Below, piece after piece: positions 6,629 to 9,270 of a stretch of 9,270 nt of DNA. Position 1 is the stretch's first letter. Each line of letters opens with the position of its first letter. The DNA is from Dehalococcoidia bacterium UBA1123 (GTDB lineage Bacteria; Chloroflexota; Dehalococcoidia; Lucifugimonadales; UBA1123), in NCBI GenBank assembly GCA_002313895.1, contig DCAW01000167.1, positions 1 to 9,270 on the forward strand, given 5' to 3'. The notes under the pieces were generated by a model. The model ran no database searches and was not told where the DNA came from. It saw only the letters and a program-made list of their open reading frames with translations. The position numbers were made by a program, and so were the translations under genes.

Positions 6629-6904
6629 CTAATCTTCGTCATCAACGTCGTCGTCATCGCCGATGAAGTGAAGCAAAGCGGCGGAAATGTCGAAGTTCGT
6701 GTTTTCCTCCATAAACTCCGCCGGCGTGCCAACGATCTGAAAATCACTCCCGGAATCATCGCTGACTGATACTGTGCCCGCGCCTGTTTCGGTGATGTAG
6801 ATGCGATCCTCTAACTCAAGTAGGACCGTATTGTTGACGCCCCACGCAGTTGCGAGGTCCGTCTCCGCAGCAGGCTCGCCGTGCTCAATAGTGAGGCCGT
6901 CCAC
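6629..6904 (-). CDS. Unknown acidic protein, probably a 3' gene fragment
   Basis: From the GTG at 6904 the frame gives 91 aa of coherent-looking protein (GLTIEHGEPAAETD, LLELEDRIYITETG, DFQIVGTPAEFMEE) ending in a run of Asp/Glu (GDDDDVDDED). The family is not recognised. The short strands and acidic tail would suit a secreted or surface beta-rich domain, which is a guess. The frame has no good start or Shine-Dalgarno; it remains open upstream to 7036, through a Ser/Gly/Asp-rich stretch and then into the transposase remnant. This suggests that the gene lost its own 5' end. It is the only likely coding region on the - strand here. Confidence 0.45.
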   Translation of the reverse strand: MDGLTIEHGEPAAETDLATAWGVNNTVLLELEDRIYITETGAGTVSVSDDSGSDFQIVGTPAEFMEENTNFDISAALLHFIGDDDDVDDED

Positions 6905-6973
6905 CTTGCCTGAGACCCGGTCGTCGGAGTTGTCGCTGCCCGAGCCTGATGTGCTGAATCTCAGCCCTGCATG

Positions 6974-7112
6974 CCCTTCGAGGACTATGTGGATCTTCTC
7001 TTGTGTGGTGTATTTCCTGCGAGTGGCTAACCGAACCTACCGAACAAATCGTTGAGTGTCCTGGCTTCGTTCTTCAGCAGACTGATTCTTGTCCTTGGGT
7101 GTTGTGAGTCAC
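6974..7112 (-). pseudogene. Degenerate N-terminus of an IS3-family-type transposase OrfA
   Basis: Read on the - strand, RRKYTTQEKIHIVLEG (about 7021-6974) matches the helix-turn-helix opening of IS3-type OrfA transposases (RRKY/F-T-x-E-EKI-R-IVLEG). Upstream in the same frame is KNQSAEERSQDTQRF, cut by a TAG at 7039-7037. The likely start is a GTG at 7112 with a good AAGGAG Shine-Dalgarno 5 nt before it, but a one-base offset near 7090 puts it out of frame. After LEG the transposase homology stops abruptly and the acidic protein begins. No OrfB, DDE catalytic core or terminal inverted repeats were seen, so only a fragment survives. Confidence 0.6.
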
Positions 7113-7205
7113 GTGTGCTCCTTCCCCGAGAACATCTTATGCCTCTGTTAGGAGCTCGCTCTACCTACAAATAGTCTCCATTAATCCCAGGTCCAAAAGT
7201 GCCCA

Positions 7206-7543
7206 ATGTCGCTGAAGTTCTACAGTTATTGCTGCATGCTGCTAGCGCTGGAGGATATTTTTCTGTTGACAGACGCGGCAGCGAAGCACCAATTGGTCTT
7301 CAGAGGGCTGTACTCTGTGATGGTCTCTGTCATGCCTGCGTTGGCTCGAATGATGATGCAACAGCCTGTAGCCGAGGGCGCAGACGAGACGCAGGCCCCA
7401 CCTTTGAATACATCCATTTCGAGCACGGAGTCAGCAAAGAGTCCCAGCTTGAGGAGCTATGCAAGCAGGCCCAGAAGACCAACGACGGTCTGGACCGCAT
7501 CCTCAGCATTATCACAACTCTGCCCGACATGACCGAAATGTAA
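7206..7543 (+). pseudogene. Possible frame-broken remnant of a small membrane/coiled-coil protein
   Basis: Two overlapping frames each look coding over one half. The first (ATG at 7206) gives a hydrophobic part (MLLALEDIFLL, then LVFRGLYSVMVSVMPALARMM) up to about 7400. The second gives FEYIHFEHGVSKESQLEEL followed by CKQAQKTNDGLDRILSIITTLPDM, stopping at 7543. Joined by one frameshift near 7400, they would make a protein of about 110 aa with a membrane segment and a helical tail. The tail faintly resembles the C-terminal helix of PspB (phage shock protein B), but this is weak. It may instead be an unknown short gene. Confidence 0.3.
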
Positions 7544-7713
7544 ACGGACGACCATACCCTTCGTTTTGATTCCGTACGGCGAGGATTACGTCATCACTGT
7601 GACCTCATAGAATCTAGATTGCGGCATCCAGAGTCAGAGCGTAGTATGGCCTCAATGATCTAAGCAGACCACTATTGAGCAATCGAATAAGTGAACTGGA
7701 TTAGCGCCTACCT
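7544..7713. other. Leader region of the monooxygenase gene
   Basis: The 170 bases hold a perfect 10-bp palindrome AATCTAGATT (7611-7620) and a nearby GTCA...TGAC pair (7590-7603). Either could be a regulator site, but both are short enough to be chance. I see no clear promoter boxes and no Shine-Dalgarno before the ATG at 7714. Confidence 0.3.
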
Positions 7714-9216
7714 ATGACAACATCCGAAACAACCACCGAGGTAGAACCCACAATAACCGAGGAGTTCGACGTTCTAATCGTCGGGGCCGGCATATCCGGC
7801 GTTGGCGGCGCCTACCATCTGACGAAGCAGCGCCCAGGAACCAGCTTCGTCGTGTTGGATGGACTCGACAGCTTCGGCGGGACGTGGTGGATGCACCGCT
7901 ATCCCGGCATCCGGTCCGACAGCGACCTCCACACATTCGGCTATCGCTTCAAGCCGTGGACAGGGCCTCCAATCGCATCCGCGGAGGAAATCCTAAAGTA
8001 CATGGGTGACGTGATTGAGGAAAACGACCTCGACCGCCACATCCGATACAACCACAGGATCACCTCAGCGCAATGGTCGAGCGTAGATAATCGCTGGACG
8101 ATCACAGCCACACGCACGGACACGGGCGAACAGAGATTCTTCACTGCAAACTTCCTCTGGATGTGCCAGGGTTACTATCGCCACTCGGAAGGCTACACGC
8201 CGGAATGGCCGGGGATGGAGGCGTATCAGGGCGATATTGTTCATCCACAGACGTGGCCGGAGGACCTGGAATACGCCGGCAAGAACGTCGTGGTGATCGG
8301 ATCAGGCGCGACGACAGCAACCCTCGTGCCTGCGATCGCTGCTGACTGCGAGCACGTCACCGTCCTGCAACGCTCGCCGACCTATTTCATACCCGGCCGC
8401 AACAAGATCGAACTCGCCGAGACATTGCGTGAACTGGATGTAGACGAAGAGTGGATTCACGAGATTGTGCGGCGAAAGATATTGCACGACCAGGCCAAAT
8501 TCACGCGGCGCTCGTTCGAAGAACCGGAGAAGGTGAAGCAGGAACTGCTCGACGGCGTTCGCTCCATTCTCGGCCCAGAGTACGATATGGAGAGCCATTT
8601 CACGCCCAGCTATCGCCCCTGGCGTCAGCGCATAGCCTTCGTCCCGGACGGCGACCTCTTCCACGGTATCGCTTCTGGCAAAGCGTCTGTCGTCACCGAC
8701 GAGATCGAAAGGTTCACGGAACATGGCATCCTGCTGAAGTCCGGCGAGGAACTTCAAGCCGATATCATCGTAACCGCCACCGGTTTCAACATGAGCGTGT
8801 TGGGAGACATCGACTTTGCGATCGACGGCAAGCCTCTCGACTTCTCCGAAACCGTCAACTACCGAGGCATGATGTTCACCGGCGTGCCGAACTTGCTCTG
8901 GGTGTTCGGATACTTCCGTGCCAGTTGGACGCTGCGCGCCGACCTCCTGTCGGATTTCGTATGCCGCCTGCTGGCGCACATGGAAGAATCCGGCTCGAAG
9001 CGGGTCAGTGTCACACTGCGACCGGAAGACGAGGACATGGACCTTTTGCCCTGGATCGATCAAGAAAATTTCAACCCTGGCTATCTTATGCGCGCCATGT
9101 CTCTCCTACCGAAGCGGGGCGACAAACCGGAGTGGCAGCACACCCAGGACTACTGGCGCGAAAAGGACGACATCCCCGCCATAAACCTGAACGCCCCGGA
9201 GTTTCTGTACACGTGA
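7714..9216 (+). CDS. EthA-like Baeyer-Villiger flavin monooxygenase
   Basis: Class B flavoprotein monooxygenases use FAD, NADPH and O2 to insert oxygen next to a ketone or to oxidise S or N. The 500-aa protein shows the FAD-binding GAGISG at 24-29, GGTW at 55-58, RYPGIRSDSD at 62-71 and the Baeyer-Villiger fingerprint at 171-182 (YQGDIVHPQTWP). The NADPH Rossmann motif GSGATTATL is at 196-204 and the TATGF motif at 354-358. Length and motif order follow mycobacterial EthA (489 aa), including LQRSPTY, MMFTGVPN and ASWTLRADL segments. The fingerprint starts with Tyr where Phe is usual. The substrate cannot be read from sequence. The gene is intact and stands alone in this window. SAR202-type Chloroflexota are known to carry many flavin monooxygenases, so this may be one of several paralogues. 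Confidence 0.93.
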   Translation: MTTSETTTEVEPTITEEFDVLIVGAGISGVGGAYHLTKQRPGTSFVVLDGLDSFGGTWWMHRYPGIRSDSDLHTFGYRFKPWTGPPIASAEEILKYMGDVIEENDLDRHIRYNHRITSAQWSSVDNRWTITATRTDTGEQRFFTANFLWMCQGYYRHSEGYTPEWPGMEAYQGDIVHPQTWPEDLEYAGKNVVVIGSGATTATLVPAIAADCEHVTVLQRSPTYFIPGRNKIELAETLRELDVDEEWIHEIVRRKILHDQAKFTRRSFEEPEKVKQELLDGVRSILGPEYDMESHFTPSYRPWRQRIAFVPDGDLFHGIASGKASVVTDEIERFTEHGILLKSGEELQADIIVTATGFNMSVLGDIDFAIDGKPLDFSETVNYRGMMFTGVPNLLWVFGYFRASWTLRADLLSDFVCRLLAHMEESGSKRVSVTLRPEDEDMDLLPWIDQENFNPGYLMRAMSLLPKRGDKPEWQHTQDYWREKDDIPAINLNAPEFLYT

Positions 9217-9270
9217 GGGGATTGAGCGCAAAGTATTTTGGTATCAACCGACTCGACTTTTTGAGCATAC

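Noticed and set aside
6439..6666. Short forward frame with a hydrophobic segment after herA
   Set aside because: It has no ribosome binding site and no domain, its translation runs into an Arg/His-rich tail, and it overlaps the 3' end of the more coherent - strand frame.
8302..9063. Long open frame on the - strand (253 codons)
   Set aside because: It is antisense to the flavin monooxygenase, whose conserved motifs cover the whole stretch.

Overview
The window is about 57% G+C by eye, mostly coding on the + strand, with three gene-poor stretches. It looks like a bacterial chromosome. The gene set (a bacterial NurA/HerA pair, selB, and an EthA-like Baeyer-Villiger monooxygenase) and an intergenic hairpin repeat of the type ATnCTGA...GAnAT fit Chloroflexota, perhaps a Dehalococcoidia/SAR202-like marine lineage. 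That placement is an inference from gene content and has not been tested phylogenetically.

Layout. 1-1068: the C-terminal half of selB, cut by the window edge. 1069-1179: a short gap carrying a half-copy of the hairpin repeat. 1180-2919: a small unknown gene (167 aa) followed 24 nt later by nurA. 2920-3453: a gene-poor gap with a strong hairpin just after nurA. 3454-3940: a GNAT acetyltransferase of the YhhY/AaaT type, broken by one frameshift. 3983-4074: a nearly palindromic repeat of about 92 bp, ending 15 nt before the next start codon. 4090-6368: a HAS-barrel protein and the HerA ATPase, overlapping by 4 nt (ATGA). 6369-7713: a decayed region with tandem hairpins, an acidic reverse-strand ORF joined in frame to a degenerate IS3-type transposase N-terminus, and a frame-broken forward gene remnant. 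7714-9216: an intact EthA-like flavin monooxygenase.

How the genes work together. HerA is a hexameric DNA-pumping ATPase and NurA its nuclease partner; together they resect DNA ends. Here the set appears to be four genes in two pairs: unknown gene + nurA, and HAS-barrel protein + herA. About 1.2 kb of gene-poor DNA, a dead acetyltransferase and a palindromic repeat separate the pairs. The two small proteins are the best candidates for undescribed parts of the machine. SelB and the monooxygenase have no evident link to it.

The most striking unexplained signal is the repeat family. Three half-copies each fold into a hairpin whose middle stem pair is C:G, G:C or T:A respectively, so the pair changes while base pairing is kept.
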